Assembly (NCBI GenBank): GCA_903813345.2
Contig: CAIIXF020000002.1
Coordinates: 22,706,455 to 22,770,454 of the forward strand
Direction of reading: 5' to 3'
DNA length: 64,000 nt
Source of the DNA: Owenia fusiformis
Taxonomy: Eukaryota > Annelida > Polychaeta > Sabellida > Oweniidae
Part shown: one piece after another, positions 46,800 to 60,041 of the stretch
Position numbering within the stretch: the first letter of the stretch is position 1
How the letters are laid out: each line of letters opens with the position of its first letter
Notes under the pieces: generated by a model
What the model saw: the letters and a program-made list of their open reading frames with translations, nothing else
Databases searched by the model: none
What the model was told of the DNA's origin: nothing
Made by a program: the position numbers and the translations under genes

Positions 46800-48454
46800 T
46801 AATTTCCTTAGTCCTTATATAGGAATTTAAATGTGAAATGAATGGCAGCTTCTTATGATGGCATAAGATCGAAGGATTATCTCATGTGTATATATGAAAC
46901 TTTCTTTTAAAGGAGCAAACTATTGAAAAGCCAATTTGATACTGTATTAGTGTGATTAGTACCATTGAACTAATATTAGGAAATCCAAATATTGATTTTG
47001 GGGATTTCAAGTAATAGATCAAAAAATCATTTGACATTTGACCCGTATAAAATTCAACAAGCCAATTGTTAGGTTAAATTATTTATCCATGGCCTTTGTA
47101 GTAATCTGGTATACTATTTACACACGGATTATCTGCATTTATGTAGTATAAAAGTACTATATCTAGTTTAACCTGGCATTATACATTTAATAGCAAACAT
47201 TCACATACAGAAACATAGTTGGGAACTTTAGGAGGTGTTAACGTGCAAGTAATAAACTATTCTACAACTGTTTTAGATTTCTCAGTGACTGTTCCAGATA
47301 AAGAAGGATTCAGAAAATCAATGGGCTTGCACATTAAGATTAACCAGGTCTGTGGTTTGATGATTTATATAAACATTACTCACTATCATCAACCAAGAAG
47401 TTTACAGAACTGGTACAAGTTCTGATAGAGAAGAACAAACAACCATAGACAGCTTAGATGTTTAGCTTTGAAATTGGAGTACATCTCAATTTCTTACTTC
47501 TACCTGAAAACTGGAAAATAGCTAAATCAGATATGTTGCGTTTTGGTTTATAAGCCTCTCCCTTATAATCATCGGAAAACGGGGTACTCTGAAAGGATAT
47601 GTTATCGTTGGAGTCAGGGTACATTGATGTTGGCGTATATTGATTACCGTATTGAACGAATTGTGTTTTTTCTGCTAAATACCTATAGATTGATTGGTGC
47701 CGTGTTTCAATCAGCCATCTGCAGTGCCAACATATGGATACAATTACTTGAAAAGTTGGCAAACATTGTTCAACACATAAATGGTCTGCATGGATTAGGA
47801 TCTGGTTCAGTTTGTGGGTATTTATAATCTATTGACGTCTTATTTTAGTGACGTATACCAGCCGAGGCATTTTAAACAGACTGCCATAGATAAGAAAATA
47901 GAATCATTATCCCATGTTTTTTACAGGATTTGAATCATCAAGTTACAACTAAGGAAAAGTTTTCTTCAACACATACAGTGTGTCAGGTGCAGTTAAACCA
48001 CAAAATGTCTAAAAAAGTTAAAACATAAGAAATAAAGTTTTATGTCGAAGTTTGACAGAAGGATTAATCTTACTTTACTCTGGAAAGTCAGTCAGTATAG
48101 CCAGATAGATTAGATAGCGGAATCTATTATTCTCGAGTTCCAAATGAACTCTTGAAATATTTTTACATGGAAATTAGGCTACTTTAAATTCCTACAGGAT
48201 TATTGTTGCTGAGAGGAATCAGAGTAGATCAAGTAGGATTAAATAGCAGAATACGAGCACCACTGACATTTTATTGGATGGTTTCAATGTGATAATCCTG
48301 ATATAGAGGGCAGTGTGTTCAACAAAGTGATCTAATATTATGGAGCTTGGAGTTCAGGTGAGAAAAAATTTTCTCTGTGATTCTTGTACTCTTTAATCAA
48401 GTGTTGTATACTCCCTCCTACTGCCTATCTCCCTGTTTTATTTATATTCACATA

Positions 48455-48612
48455 TTGTTATAGTCTCTTTTTTGTGGACAGTGTTTGGCATTCAGTGTTT
48501 GGTGGTCGGTGTTTGGTTTTTGTCACCTGTAACAATTTGCAATAACTTAGTAAGCTCAATAACTAAGTTAAATTTACAAGATGGTAACATTTCGTCATGT
48601 TAGTACCTTGTT
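48455..48612 (+). repeat. Dispersed family A copy with internal insertion
   Basis: CATATTGTTATAGTCTC, TTTTTTGTGGACAGTGTTTGG, three GTGTTTGG-type iterations and ATTTCGTCATGTTAGTACCTTG. The CTGTAACAAATGGC block is disrupted near 48530-48580. Confidence 0.65.
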
Positions 48613-49769
48613 TCTGTTTGCGGAGGAGAGGATCTATAAAAGGTATTGATGCCAGACTTGGATTATGCTTTCAATCCACTATTTATAGATCTTTTTATAA
48701 ATATATTAGTTTTCCTGATAGAGAGAGAATGATTGCCGACTGTTCAAAGGTACTACCTGAAAAGAACTTGTATAGGATTTCCAGATGAAGTAGTATATGT
48801 TAAATCTAACCAATTAAGTTATGGCATTGACTACATGTAGATTGCCCACATATATTGTACTCCTTGTATTTTTCATGTACTGTTTAATTTCGTTCCGATT
48901 AAATCGCGATTGTCGTAAAATTGCCAAAAAATAATCATGGTAAAATTTGGCAATTAAATCCCTGGGGATTTGTTTTTTGTAATTACTGGGACCCTAATAT
49001 GTGTTATTGGTGGATAAATGGGAATGACAACCTAAATGTCTCTTTTACATTGGCTCATTAGATCAAATAAACCAAAAAATGATAATGTAATAGAGGTAAG
49101 GTGAAACTTGATTGTAAATCTTATCCAAATATGGCATTAGGTAGATGTAATTACTGAACATGAGGTTACTTAGTTTTTGCGATATTAAAACTAACAAAAT
49201 TAAGGTGGGGTACAGTTGATAGGTGGTATTATCCTTGAAGCAAATTTCTTTACTTAGTGTGTTTAATTGACGAAACAACATACATATTTTGTTTCAAGAT
49301 TATAGATTTCTCAATGAACTTTTACTGATAGTAAAGATAAAACAATAACCTTATCCGATATGCAAGCTGGTGTTTTCTAGATTTCTGAAACATTGAATTT
49401 TATGTCTTTTAAGGACAACTCCACAAAACTCAATCAAAATCAATGTTGTATATTACCAAGATGCAAATAAATGAAATGATTAAAACACAATAGATAAAAA
49501 AAATTATTCTGAGACACATGCAATGACATTGTTTTAAGAGATATTTTTATTTTGTTTCTTTTGTTAGCATTTCATGCTACATGATATATTAGTCACAAAA
49601 TGCACGCCAAACTACAACACAACGTTGTTTTTCTGCCAATTTTCATGGAATGTGATTTTTACCTTACATATTTGGCTTTATATGATATGATAAACAAATT
49701 ATTATCAAAGCTCATCATGAATAGACATTCCTGCACAGGTACTCATACTTAGGTTCTCTAAATTCTGCA

Positions 49770-49985
49770 TTTATTCGGCTTTGCTTCTTAAAAGAGAGCT
49801 TCGTCTTCACTCCTCCGGTTTACAATAAATCTCTGAACTCACCGGGCCAGACAGAGTTTGTCTTCGAGATATGGACAACTTTCTGGGGGTGGGGCTGCTA
49901 AACTGTTTTACTTGGCAGAGGGTGGTTTATAACTAGACTCTGCTAGAAGGGTAGGATCTCGATTCTATGAGATATCATTATGGTA
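49770..49985 (+). repeat. Dispersed repeat E, copy 1
   Basis: CTTCTTAAAAGAGAGCTTCG, TACAATAAATCTCTGAACTC, TTGTCTTCGAGATATGGAC, GGGGCTGCTAAACTGT and GGCAGAG occur in order. It matches 51010-51320 in the same orientation. Confidence 0.8.
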
Positions 49986-50386
49986 AGCCACGCCTTCTTC
50001 TCCTCGTCTATCCATTTGGACATGCACAGTGAGAGAGATGCTATGAACATCAGAATGATGATGTATATTTGTAACCTTTCTATCAGCTAGCCACACTAAG
50101 TTTGTCGCTTTTGTAAAGTGTAGAAAAGTCTAGATTAGAAATGAGATTTTGATCATTATCTAAATATATAGGCATGAGATAAGGTTACATATTAATCACT
50201 AAGATAAAAGCTAATGTATTGCAGTTATCATATCATTTTACAAAACTATTACATTCTAGCATTGTGTACCCTTTATATACAGTTTGATGATAGACTCCCC
50301 AAAATATGTTGAATATGTAGGCTCAGGGTAGATTAGTAAAATCTGTTGTTCTTTTTAATATCATGATATTTACAGTCTTATATATA

Positions 50387-50520
50387 CAGTGAAATCTGTA
50401 AAGTGGAGCACGTTTAGAAGTGGAATGTTAAATGAACCTCTAGCTCTATAAGTAGAACACCTCCTGAGTAGAACACTTTTTAGAGGTACCAAAGGTGTTC
50501 TACTTAGACAGGTTCTACTG
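50387..50520. mobile_element. Pogo-like MITE, 134 bp
   Basis: Left end CAGTGAAATCTGTAAAGTGG and right end CTACTTAGACAGGTTCTACTG, with TA at 50385-50386. The right flank reads TT, so the duplication is mutated. The interior repeats GTAGAACAC. Confidence 0.75.
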
Positions 50521-51009
50521 TTTGTGTCTAATTTATTTGCATTTTACATATTTAAGAAAGTTACAAACAGTTATATTACATATAATAAAATACAGGGTGA
50601 CCATAATACTCAAATCAAAGGTATACTATAATGCCAGAGATCACAAAATTAAATTGAAATGAAAAATTAGGTCGATTACAAGTACTACAAATTTTGGTGG
50701 CTCTGTTTATTGTGTCAACGTTGCATTCTACTGGGTCAGAGTTGTTACAGAAACCTTGTGAATCAAGATTAATTTCTGTATCAAGCTATAATTAAAATGC
50801 CTGCCTGGCTGACTTATTATATTGCGGGATTTGCACCTCTACTATCTCTCGAACAGAGCACAAGCATTAGATAAAAATGACTTGGATGAATTAGAAAAGA
50901 CATGTCATATCATTTAGAGTGTGAATTGAATGTCTCATCAATTTAACCTTCAATTAGTTTTCTACCTTTTTATGCAAGGTAGCTTCATCTTGCTTCATCA
51001 AGCTTTAAC

Positions 51010-51320
51010 CTTTGCATTCATTCAATTCCGCTTCTTAAAAGAGAGCTTCGTCTTCACTCTTTCAGTTTACAATAAATCTCTGAACTCATCAGGGCAAACA
51101 GAATTTGTCTTCGAGATATGGACGACTTTCTAAATATGGTAATCTCCTCTGACGTAATGTCATAGTTAATGAGCACGCATATAGTACGTGTTCCTTCTAG
51201 CTTGCTGACTGGTTGCGAACAGGTCAGCATGGTAGGTTTGAAATAATTTGTGACCCAGGCTGTCACAGGTACCAGTCATGGGGGGGGGGCTGCTAAACTA
51301 TAATTTAGTCTATTACCAGG
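51010..51320 (+). repeat. Dispersed repeat E, copy 2
   Basis: Same blocks as 49770-49985, followed after about 130 bp of extra sequence by GGGGCTGCTAAACTATAATT and ACCAGGCAGAGACTC. A third, truncated copy (CTTCTTAAAAGAGAGCTTCG then TCTTCACTCTTTCA) lies at about 56915-56965. Confidence 0.8.
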
Positions 51321-51634
51321 CAGAGACTCAGCGTACAAGGTAATCAAGCTTCGGACCTATCCTAGAATGTAGTGATTGAGCGCGGGAACTGATGATGCGG
51401 TAACTTCAGCATCATAGAGATCCATAGAGTTTATAAGCAGATTATGTGATGAATTACTTAGATTTTTGTTTGGTTGATGTAACCTGATATGTCAAGGTAT
51501 TTCAAAGAAAGATAATGCAGTCTCACTATGTGATTGATGGCAGTAGGAATCTTTATGATATTCATCACATCTTTTTGTTCTGCAATTAGCCATTATCTTG
51601 ATCCATCAAGGATTCAGGGTATTACTAAGAGTAT

Positions 51635-51815
51635 ATGCAGGCCCATAGCCAGGATTCGCCAAGGGGAGTCCACTTTTTATTAAAAGATTTCAGGAGGGTT
51701 CACTTTTGACAACTTTGACCCAAATAGCCAAAATCATTTGAAAAGTGCTCAGAATGGTGAAAAACTGCATGATTTTGAAAAAAAATTTGACCCAAACCCC
51801 TTTTTGGTAACGGTC
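51635..51815 (+). repeat. Dispersed family B copy
   Basis: GCCCATAGCCAGGATTCGCC, AAGGGGAGTCCACTTTTT, AAAGTGCTCAGAATGGTG, AAAAACTGCATGATTTTG and TTTGACCCAAACCCC occur in order. Shorter relatives are at 13210-13400, 57388-57470 and 62070-62115. Confidence 0.7.
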
Positions 51816-52384
51816 CTTGGTATGACTAAATAAATACACTGGTTTAACAGTATGATTAGCTATATGCTCTGATGACCTATATCTTAGATCATGTCTGATA
51901 GGAGTATAGTATGTATACGTTTCTTTAAGTTTAATTTGAAATCTGATTTATCGGATCTATGCTCACGGATTCTCAAATTTTGGCCAATCTATTTATGTAA
52001 AGTGTAAAAAGTGATGTTTTGTACCATAGAAGATGTAAACAACTGCAAATACCTGATTTTAATTAGTTGCCCTGGTAATCCGGATGATCCTGCTCAACTG
52101 GTGTTTCTGCGTTCCCAGCTCATATTTCTAATTAACTATGAAGGGGTTCATTATTTTAGAAAATCATCATTAGAAAAGAGTGTCATGTACTGGAACACGA
52201 AGAACCAGGCCCGTAAGACACTTTTCTCCAAGGGGGGTGCGGTTTTTAGCTTACTAAAGAGAATATAAAATTGTCAATTTTTTTGCCGCGTAAATCAAAT
52301 CGCGTAAGACAGAGGGGAGGGGGGGGGTCAGTTACTCCCTATATTGGTTTGGAATTAACAAATTCAACTTCCAAACGTTCCAAT

Positions 52385-53790
52385 TGTTTTGTGAGGGGTG
52401 TGAGGAGTGGTCCACTCCCCCTAGAAAATTTTACAGTTTTGAGATGCTATTTGGTGCTTTCTGGGCACTTTCAAAGTGTAAGTTTCTAAGTAGTACGCCA
52501 CCACCACAAAGAATAAGAGTTGAGTGAATAAAAAACCACACATTCAGGGGGGTCTGGGGGTTCTCCCCCAGGAAAATTTTGAAATTTGCTTGTATTTGGA
52601 GCGAATTTGCAACCATCCGGTACGCCTGTGCGTTATGAGTCAATAAGAAAAATGTGAATTTTTTTTCAAATTCTTTTGGAGGTGTCAAAGAGGTTGAAGT
52701 GGGGTGGGGTGCCAGTAGGGGAGCAAGGGGTTGTCCCCCAGAAACATTGACCATATCAAGGTGCTATTTGATGATGTCTGGGCATTTAAAAAATGTCTGA
52801 GACAATACATGAAATTCAGAATATTTATTTTGTTTTGTGGGGGATGTGAGGGGTGGCTAACTCTCCTAGAAAAATTTTACAATTTAAAGATGATATTTGG
52901 TGCTTCTGGGCACTTTTAAAGGTATTAGTCAATAAAACAATCACAATTTTTTTCACATTTTTGGGGTGTCAAAGGGGGAGGGGTGCCAGAGGGGGAGGTG
53001 GGGCTGGGGTGCCAGAGGGGGAGCAAGTGCTTGTCCCCTATATCAAAATTTACAATATCAAGGTGCTATTTGATGAAGTTTGGGCACTTTAAAAGTGTCT
53101 GTGCCTAAAAGCGCAGATTTCCCAAGAAAATTTTACGATTTTAAGATGCTATTTGGTGCTTTCTGGGCATCTTTCAAAATGTATGAGTCAATAAAAAAAT
53201 TTGAAAAATCTCAGGCTGCCAGAGGTAGAGTGGGGATGCTAGAGGGCGAGTAAGTGTTAGTCTCCCAGAATCATTAACTTTATCAAGGAGCTATTTGATG
53301 ATGTCTGGGCAATTTAAAAGTGTCTGATTCAATACATAAAACAAATTCAGAACTTTTCCATTGTTTTGTTTGGGGTGTGAGGGGTGGCCCACTCCCCCTA
53401 GAAAATTTTACAATTTAACGACGCCATTTGGTGCTTTCTGGGCATTTTCAAATTGTATGAGTCAATTAAAGAATTTGAGAAAATCACAATTTTTTTTTGG
53501 GAGGGGGGGTCAAGGGGGCGCCAGAGGGGGGAGGGGGGGGGGGTTATGCAAGTGCAAGATGCAAGAGGGGGAGCAAGTCCCCCAGAAACACTTACTTTAT
53601 CAAGAGCTATTTGATGATGTCTGGGCACTTTAAAAGTGTCTGAGAAAAACACTAAAATAAATTTAGAACTTTTCCATTGTTTTGTGGGGGGTGTGAGGGG
53701 TGGCCAATACCCCTAGAAAATTTTACAATTTTAAGATGCTATTTGGTGCTTTCTGGGTACTTTCAAAGTGTATGAGTCAATGAAAAAAAA
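52385..53790 (+). repeat. G-rich degenerate tandem array
   Basis: The block TAGAAAATTTTACAATTT followed by GATGCTATTTGGTGCTTTCTGG occurs near 52414, 52857, 53115, 53398 and 53712. It alternates with TATCAAGGTGCTATTTGATG and with G-rich stretches GGTGCCAGAGGGGGAGCAAG. The spacing is 260-445 bp. ORFs through it on either strand are repeat-encoded. Confidence 0.85.
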
Positions 53791-54307
53791 TTACAAAAAA
53801 AGTTGAAAATATTTTTTCAATTTTTTTTTTCAATTTTATTTTGGGGGGTAACAAAGGGGGGTGCGGTCGCACCCATCGCACCCCCCCATCTGACGGCCCT
53901 GAGAACATAATTCATGACACAAATATACAGGGGGTGACCCAAAATAAACTCTTCTGGTATAGTGTTAATTATATGAATTTGTTACAAACAGAGTGTGTAG
54001 TAGATAAAACACTAGAAAAATTAAGTTGATATCATCTATGGTTTGGAAATCATCAGAGATTATTCAAGGCCTTGTTTTGGTTATCCTGTTCCAAGTTTTA
54101 AAATAAAGTAAAGTGGTTTTTATTTTTTTCTAGTTTCTTAGTAGCTTAAAATTTGAAAATGAGAAAATAGCCACAGTTGCTATATATCTATTGTACACTG
54201 TGCATAGAGTCTAGTTTTTAAGACAAGGCTCTCTTATAAGAAACAAAGTTGAATGATTGCAAAGGGTATTAATCTATTGGCAATGCCCTAAAGCAGAAGT
54301 ATCCTTA

Positions 54308-54440
54308 GCCTCAGTCACATTTGCTCTACTGCGACCGTACAGTGGTAGCAGCTTCACAAAATTGATATAGAAAATCTACATCGTACTGCTTATATGCTGC
54401 TTACATGCTATGGTTGCCATAGATCAAATGTGACTGAAGC
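54308..54440. mobile_element. Short inverted-repeat MITE-like element, ~133 bp
   Basis: GCCTCAGTCACATTTGCTCT (54308-54327) and the complement of 54421-54440 (GCTTCAGTCACATTTGATCT) agree at 18 of 20 bases. No clear target duplication was found. Confidence 0.55.
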
Positions 54441-55065
54441 ATTACCCAGGTTTCCGTTTCAATGGTTTCATTAAGAGCTTCAGTATTAGTACTACAAGCC
54501 ACAGGGTCCCAGGGTACTTTAAGATATCCTTTCATGATTACATTAATCTGGTTTCCTGATAGAATATCTATCTAGTTGTTAAGCTGGAAAAATAACTTAA
54601 ATTGATCATTCTTTGATGTAGTATTATTGCTGGATTTACTGATTGATAATGTTCTAAGCAGCTGGAAAATAATCAGTTACCATAGCAACGTGTTGTGAAT
54701 TGTCTTTCACTTGATTAAATATGTTTCATCTTGTTATTAGACTTTAAATTATGCAATAGATTTGTTATTTTCTATTTATTTAGAAAATCTTTGATGTTTA
54801 ATTATATTATTTTTATGTGACCACTTCAATTGACATTGGTAGCCTCCAACTTTTTTGTGCTTGACGGTCCTTTAATCAGAGTTGTAATATGTAGTAATTG
54901 TCAGGTACTTATGACAGCATAAAATTTTGTGACTGTGCATTTTGACTATTTGATTGTATTTTGATTGATTATATTCTGATTGGTTAAAGCTAGATGAAAT
55001 GATTATCTCTAACTCATAAGGGGGAGATGGAGGCAAGCCTGAGTTTGTCAGCTTTCCACACTTTT

Positions 55066-55215
55066 TATGTCACCACCACAATATGTCACTATTAAGTGGT
55101 GACATTATTTAAGTCTTCAGCATTTTGTGGACAGTGTTTGGTGGTTGTTGTTTGGCAGTTGGTGTTTGGCATTCAGTATCTGGCAGGTTGTGACATTTTG
55201 TATCTTAATGCTTCA
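55066..55215 (+). repeat. Dispersed family A copy
   Basis: TATGTCACCACCACAATATG, AAGTGGTGACATTATTTAAG, TTTTGTGGACAGTGTTTGG, three GTTTGG-type iterations and GTGACATTTTGTATCTTAATG. A fragment with AGCCTCCAACTTTTTTGTGC lies just before it, at about 54820-54865. Confidence 0.8.
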
Positions 55216-55977
55216 TTTTCATATGTGACAATTCTCCAAATACAGGACTCCAGACATCATCCACTACGTTCCTTCCTTCTTCTTGAAATAACGAAGAACA
55301 AGTTCTGGAGGCCTGTGTTCGGGGGATGATATTTGGCTGGCATTAAATTTGTAATTTGAAAGAGTATGACATCTGGATTTGGAGTCATAATTAAGGTTTT
55401 ATTAGAGTTTTTCAACATCAAAACTTCTGAAACATTATCATCATCTGAGTGTTGTACTTATAGCTTTGGGCTTCAGAGTATGCCATTGTAAGGTTAGCAA
55501 AGTAATCTACTCGCACAATGAAATACTCTATCCTGTTATAATATGTTCTTATAAGCCTCTGTTTTCCGATCCCTCTAAGGCTTCAGATATTATTAAATCA
55601 AACAAGTTAGATGTTAATAAATAAAGAATAAGATTTGATGAATATAGGCGTAATCTCTGTATAATAACATTAGTCAGGCACGTTAGTGACAGTCCGGCAC
55701 CATTGTCATGGCAACACTAAACAATGTGATCCATGGAGATGAAGATATTAGAAATAATACCTTAACTCATGATGCTCTGATTAATTTCTTAACTACCCTT
55801 GTCAATAGTTCGATTTTGCTTTTTTAAGAGTGCTTTACCTGCCATAGAAATTATTATTAAGCTTCAGGCCACAGGGTAATAATCTTCCGTACTGATTAAT
55901 TAATCAAGATTCCAATTTGTCCAGATTATTTTTTGTTATGCTACTTTCTGTGATTGGTTCTGCCTCAGGGGATTATA

Positions 55978-56162
55978 CAGTGAAACCTGTGTATATTGAA
56001 TACCTATGTAGCCACAAAAATGTATTCATTGTAGGTAGGTGTTCATTGCAGAGAGGATCATTTGAATATGCAAATGTCAGTTGAGAATGTGGGGAGGATG
56101 GGAGTCTATATTATAGGCAGGTGTTCACTAGAGAAAGGTGCTCGCTAAGACAGGTTTTACTG
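55978..56162. mobile_element. Pogo-like MITE, 185 bp, TA target duplication
   Basis: Left end CAGTGAAACCTGTGTATATT and right end CGCTAAGACAGGTTTTACTG, with TA at 55976-55977 and 56163-56164. The interior has AGGTGTTCACTAGAG blocks shared with the degraded copies at 690-763 and 1458-1636. Confidence 0.85.
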
Positions 56163-58500
56163 TATATTGAAATTACCCCCCTAGGGTTGAATGGCCACTG
56201 GTGAACCATGGTATGATTGAATTCATTCTGCATAGATGAGATATGAGCAGAATTGAATAAACAGAATCTTGTATGTTCATAGTGCAAAATTGATGTTTCT
56301 AGCCACTATTATCATTTGCCCTTACAAGCTTTTTTGCCATGGGAAAATCCCCTCCTGCACCTGAGGCAGTAAATGATTTCAGTCCAAAAATTGTTGACTT
56401 ATTATATTAAAAAATTGAGGCTTTTCCACATATTTTTTCAGAAAATACTTTTATTGTTTGTGGTTAAAATAGAAAATGAATCTGTAAATTTATTTTTTAT
56501 GAATATTGATGTTAGTTGTTCAAATCTCTACTTACATGTACTTTTATATTTAGTGATATCTTGGCCTTCATATTAGTTTTATCTTTATCTTTAACCTTTA
56601 CCAACTTAAGTAATTATTATTGTTTAATAGAACCATTTTGTGCCTTATTTGATGGTTGAATCTAAGAATAGAAGCGTTTTATGATAACATGATTTAATGA
56701 TAAAAAATAATATGAGATGATATTGAATTTCAATAGAATAACAGCCTTTATATATTTCTTTGTTTAAGCTCTGATGCAATCTATAGTTGTGTCACAATTA
56801 CTTTTTATTGTTAGATTTCTTTATAATCATTGGTTGTCTAATCAGCCTTCTGTAACAATGTTCTGTAACTGTAGATTAGTTTCTACTGTTGTGAGCATAC
56901 AACATTACCCTTTGCATTCGTTTGACTTCACTTCTTAAAAGAGAGCTTCGTCTTCACTCTTTCAACATGGACATTCAAGAAATCTTTGATCTACTAGGAT
57001 GGTAGGTGTTATCGTGCATTGTAATTCTAAAAAGTACCATTTTTCTAGGATTAACATGAACTTTTGAATATGTCGTTTTACTGTCCCATCATTTCCGAAT
57101 ATTTGGTGCAAAACAGATCAACCAGCCTTAATATACTTTTCAGAAAAGGGATATCTTGTTGATCTGTTTTGACAAATCACAATGCTCATGTCATGTACAT
57201 GTCAGGAAATTGCATGTCATATATATGATATTTTGACTCAGCTGTTGTGTAATATTACCCTTTGCAAGATGTTTTCTTTTTGGCACTCTCCAAATAAGAG
57301 ATTATGCTTTAATCCAGCGTATCTAATCATTTACAATAACACTTGCAATCAATATATGAACATAAAAACCAATTTTAATAGTCAGAGTCATGCCCATAGC
57401 AAGGTGAGCCCCCCCCCCTCCTCCCAAACAAAAATTCACCAACGAAACTTTTGACAAACCTTTTATCAAAAATATGCTTTAAGAAGTTTTTGCGTAAAAT
57501 CTGCTTGTTTTTTACTTTCAAACTTCATGTTTTTTCAAAATTGGCATTATAAATTAAAACTGGTATTTGTTTTATAAAAGTCTCACATTCTGTTGTTGTT
57601 ATACAGGTAGTTGGCCCTAGAGGTATAGGTCAGTCTAGGACATTACTGGAGTTAAAATATTATACAAGTATGTTGTATATATTAAGAATGGACACAGCTG
57701 AGTCAATTAATTAATACACATTCTTGAGTTGAACATATGAACAGGTGGTATGCAACTATATACTGCAAGAATATTCACATAATCAACTTCCTCACTTAAT
57801 CAACCTGGTAGGATAAGTCACAAAGAGCAACATTTGATCAGAAAAAACACTGGTCATGAAAAAATGGTCTATGAGATGTTCGTGTTCAAAAACATTGTAA
57901 AGATACCACTCGTTTAAAAATATGTGCTCAATAGGTAATTTTGTATAAGGCGTATATCATCCATAAGTGCATGATGGAATACCCTTTGTATGAGTTTGAC
58001 TATGCCTAGACTCTTAATTTCAAGATAATTATTTGATCTTCACCTATATATTCAATCAGGCATATTCAATCTACCTATTTAGTTAAAAAATCACAACACT
58101 GCATTATATGCCTATACGAATGTAGCTGTCATTAAATTCATATTCCAGCTCATGTAAAATATCACTATACACCTGAGATCGTTAAGATCAGCATCAACAT
58201 TATGAAATCGTATAGTCGTAGTTAGAGTTAGAATGACTTGTTAATGGGAATGCAGGGTTTGTTACCTTTCTAGAATGTTCTGACGTGTAGTTTATCATGT
58301 AACAATAGTTGTTTTGCAATATAAACTATTAGGTTATAAAAGGTGAACTATTCCAGGAAAATGCCATTCTTTGTTTTTGCATGCTAATTATGTTTGTTCA
58401 TGATATTTGAAGAAAGTACAGCTGTGCCTCACATTTAATGATTTGCTTGCTTGAGTCATCCTGTAACAGAAAGACTGAAACATGAAGCTCTTCTTAATAA

Positions 58501-58580
58501 GATAAAGCTCTATTTTAGTAGATGAAGCTCTCTTTTAGTAGATGAATCTCTCTTTTAGTAGACAAAGTTCTCTTTTGAAG
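58501..58580 (+). repeat. 20-bp minisatellite, 4 units
   Basis: GATGAAGCTCTCTTTTAGTA and variants start at 58501, 58521, 58541 and 58561. The unit is the reverse complement of the AAAAGAGAGCTTC core of dispersed repeat E. Confidence 0.95.
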
Positions 58581-58839
58581 AGAATTTTTCGGTTACCATT
58601 CTTGGTTCAAAGAGCTTAACTTCATTTACCTTCCTTAAAGTTGATTCTTGTTCATCTTAAAAAGCACATAGAGAGCTTTCAAATGAGCCATGGCTCATGT
58701 CTTAACAATTTTTCCTTGCAGATATAGACAAAAAGTCGGATCTGAATTTAGCACATTTTTCTCTTAATCTTGGGCACATTTTTGGCTCTGTAGCACAATT
58801 TTATTTTTAATTGTGATAAGACCAGTTTTCCTTATGTCC

Positions 58840-59093
58840 AACCTCCGATCACAGGGCTTCAAAATCCAGAATATATTCTTTCTTTTTACCCCCTGCGATA
58901 AGCAATTAGCATTTCCCCGATTAAGAACTCGCAATCTGATTGGCTGTCGCAACACTGCAACAGAAATCATGTATAAGTCATTGCGCATAATAAGATCACG
59001 TGATTCAGTTTAATCGGGCGCTTCCAAATTGGGTTATAGCAGGGGGAGGAAGGAGGAACGGATTCTGGACACCTGCTTAGGAGGATGCTTATG
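58840..59093 (-). repeat. Dispersed repeat D, copy 2
   Basis: Inverted relative of 27860-28135 with the same blocks in reverse order, from CCAACCTCCGATCACAGGG to ACACCTGCTTAGGAGG. The ORFs that cross it are not conserved between the copies. Confidence 0.8.
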
Positions 59094-60041
59094 TCGAGGC
59101 TCATATATTGATTCTGCCTAAATCCTGTTAAAATACATGTAAAAGAAAGACACTGCACTATTTTCTTTTCATCTGATAAATAGCTGATAGTAATGTATGT
59201 ATGAAAGACTCGGATGTTTGCAAGATAAAAGCATTATGATGAGACCTTGTACATAATACATGATTACTTACAATAGGGTCATTTGTCTTTAGCCAGGGTT
59301 GGTGCATGAGGGATTGTTATGGGAGGTTACATTCATAAATGTAAGACTTATAAGACTTTTCTTGAGAAATATAGCTTTTGAGATTATTTAGGTACTATAC
59401 TAGGGCTTTCACTAGAATCACAACAGGCTAAATAAATGGAAATCATAAATTTAACATGGAAAAGTTGAAAAGTCCCTAAAAACAACAGGAGATTTTGTGA
59501 AAACAACCTGTGAAAATTAAAAATTGCCCATTGCCTGCTGCTAATGAAACCCCTGTTAATTCAGTCAAAATTGGCTAAATTTCACTTCACTGATAAATGA
59601 GCCCCCTCTTCCTGAAAAATTAGATCCCTTCCTGATGAAAGTTGGCTATATGATGACTGGCTTATATCAATTGTGTTAACACTTAAAACACATATTCATT
59701 TTAGCATGTGAAACTAATATTAACTGACTCATTTTCCTCAAAGTTTATATGTGTATGAAATGCTCAAACATTCAACTGAAGGCAGTTTTCAGTTTTTATC
59801 ATGAGATAAGTCAACAAGGCACACTATATTATCTGACTTCTATGAATTATTTTACAGTTTGAATTCTGATACAATCTTAATGACCTCATTTGAAACTCTC
59901 ATTGCATTTTATGTGATGTGAAATGAGTACTCACAGTAGAAAATATAAATATTCATATTATTTATAATGTATCTGATTAGGAAGCTATATTCATAATTAT
60001 GTTGAGCTCTTTATAATGGCATTGATTAGGGTTCCGCATTA

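Noticed and set aside
48340-48357. ATG plus six codons ending at CAG|GTGAGA
   Set aside because: Too short to separate from chance without transcript data.
52271-53652. Several ORFs in the G-rich array
   Set aside because: They are repeat-encoded, in changing frames, with no domain or splice support.
55237-55329. Acceptor-like AATACAG followed by a short frame ending in FWRPVFGG and a stop
   Set aside because: Could be a terminal exon, but there is no partner exon, no family similarity, and it lies next to a repeat; too weak to list.
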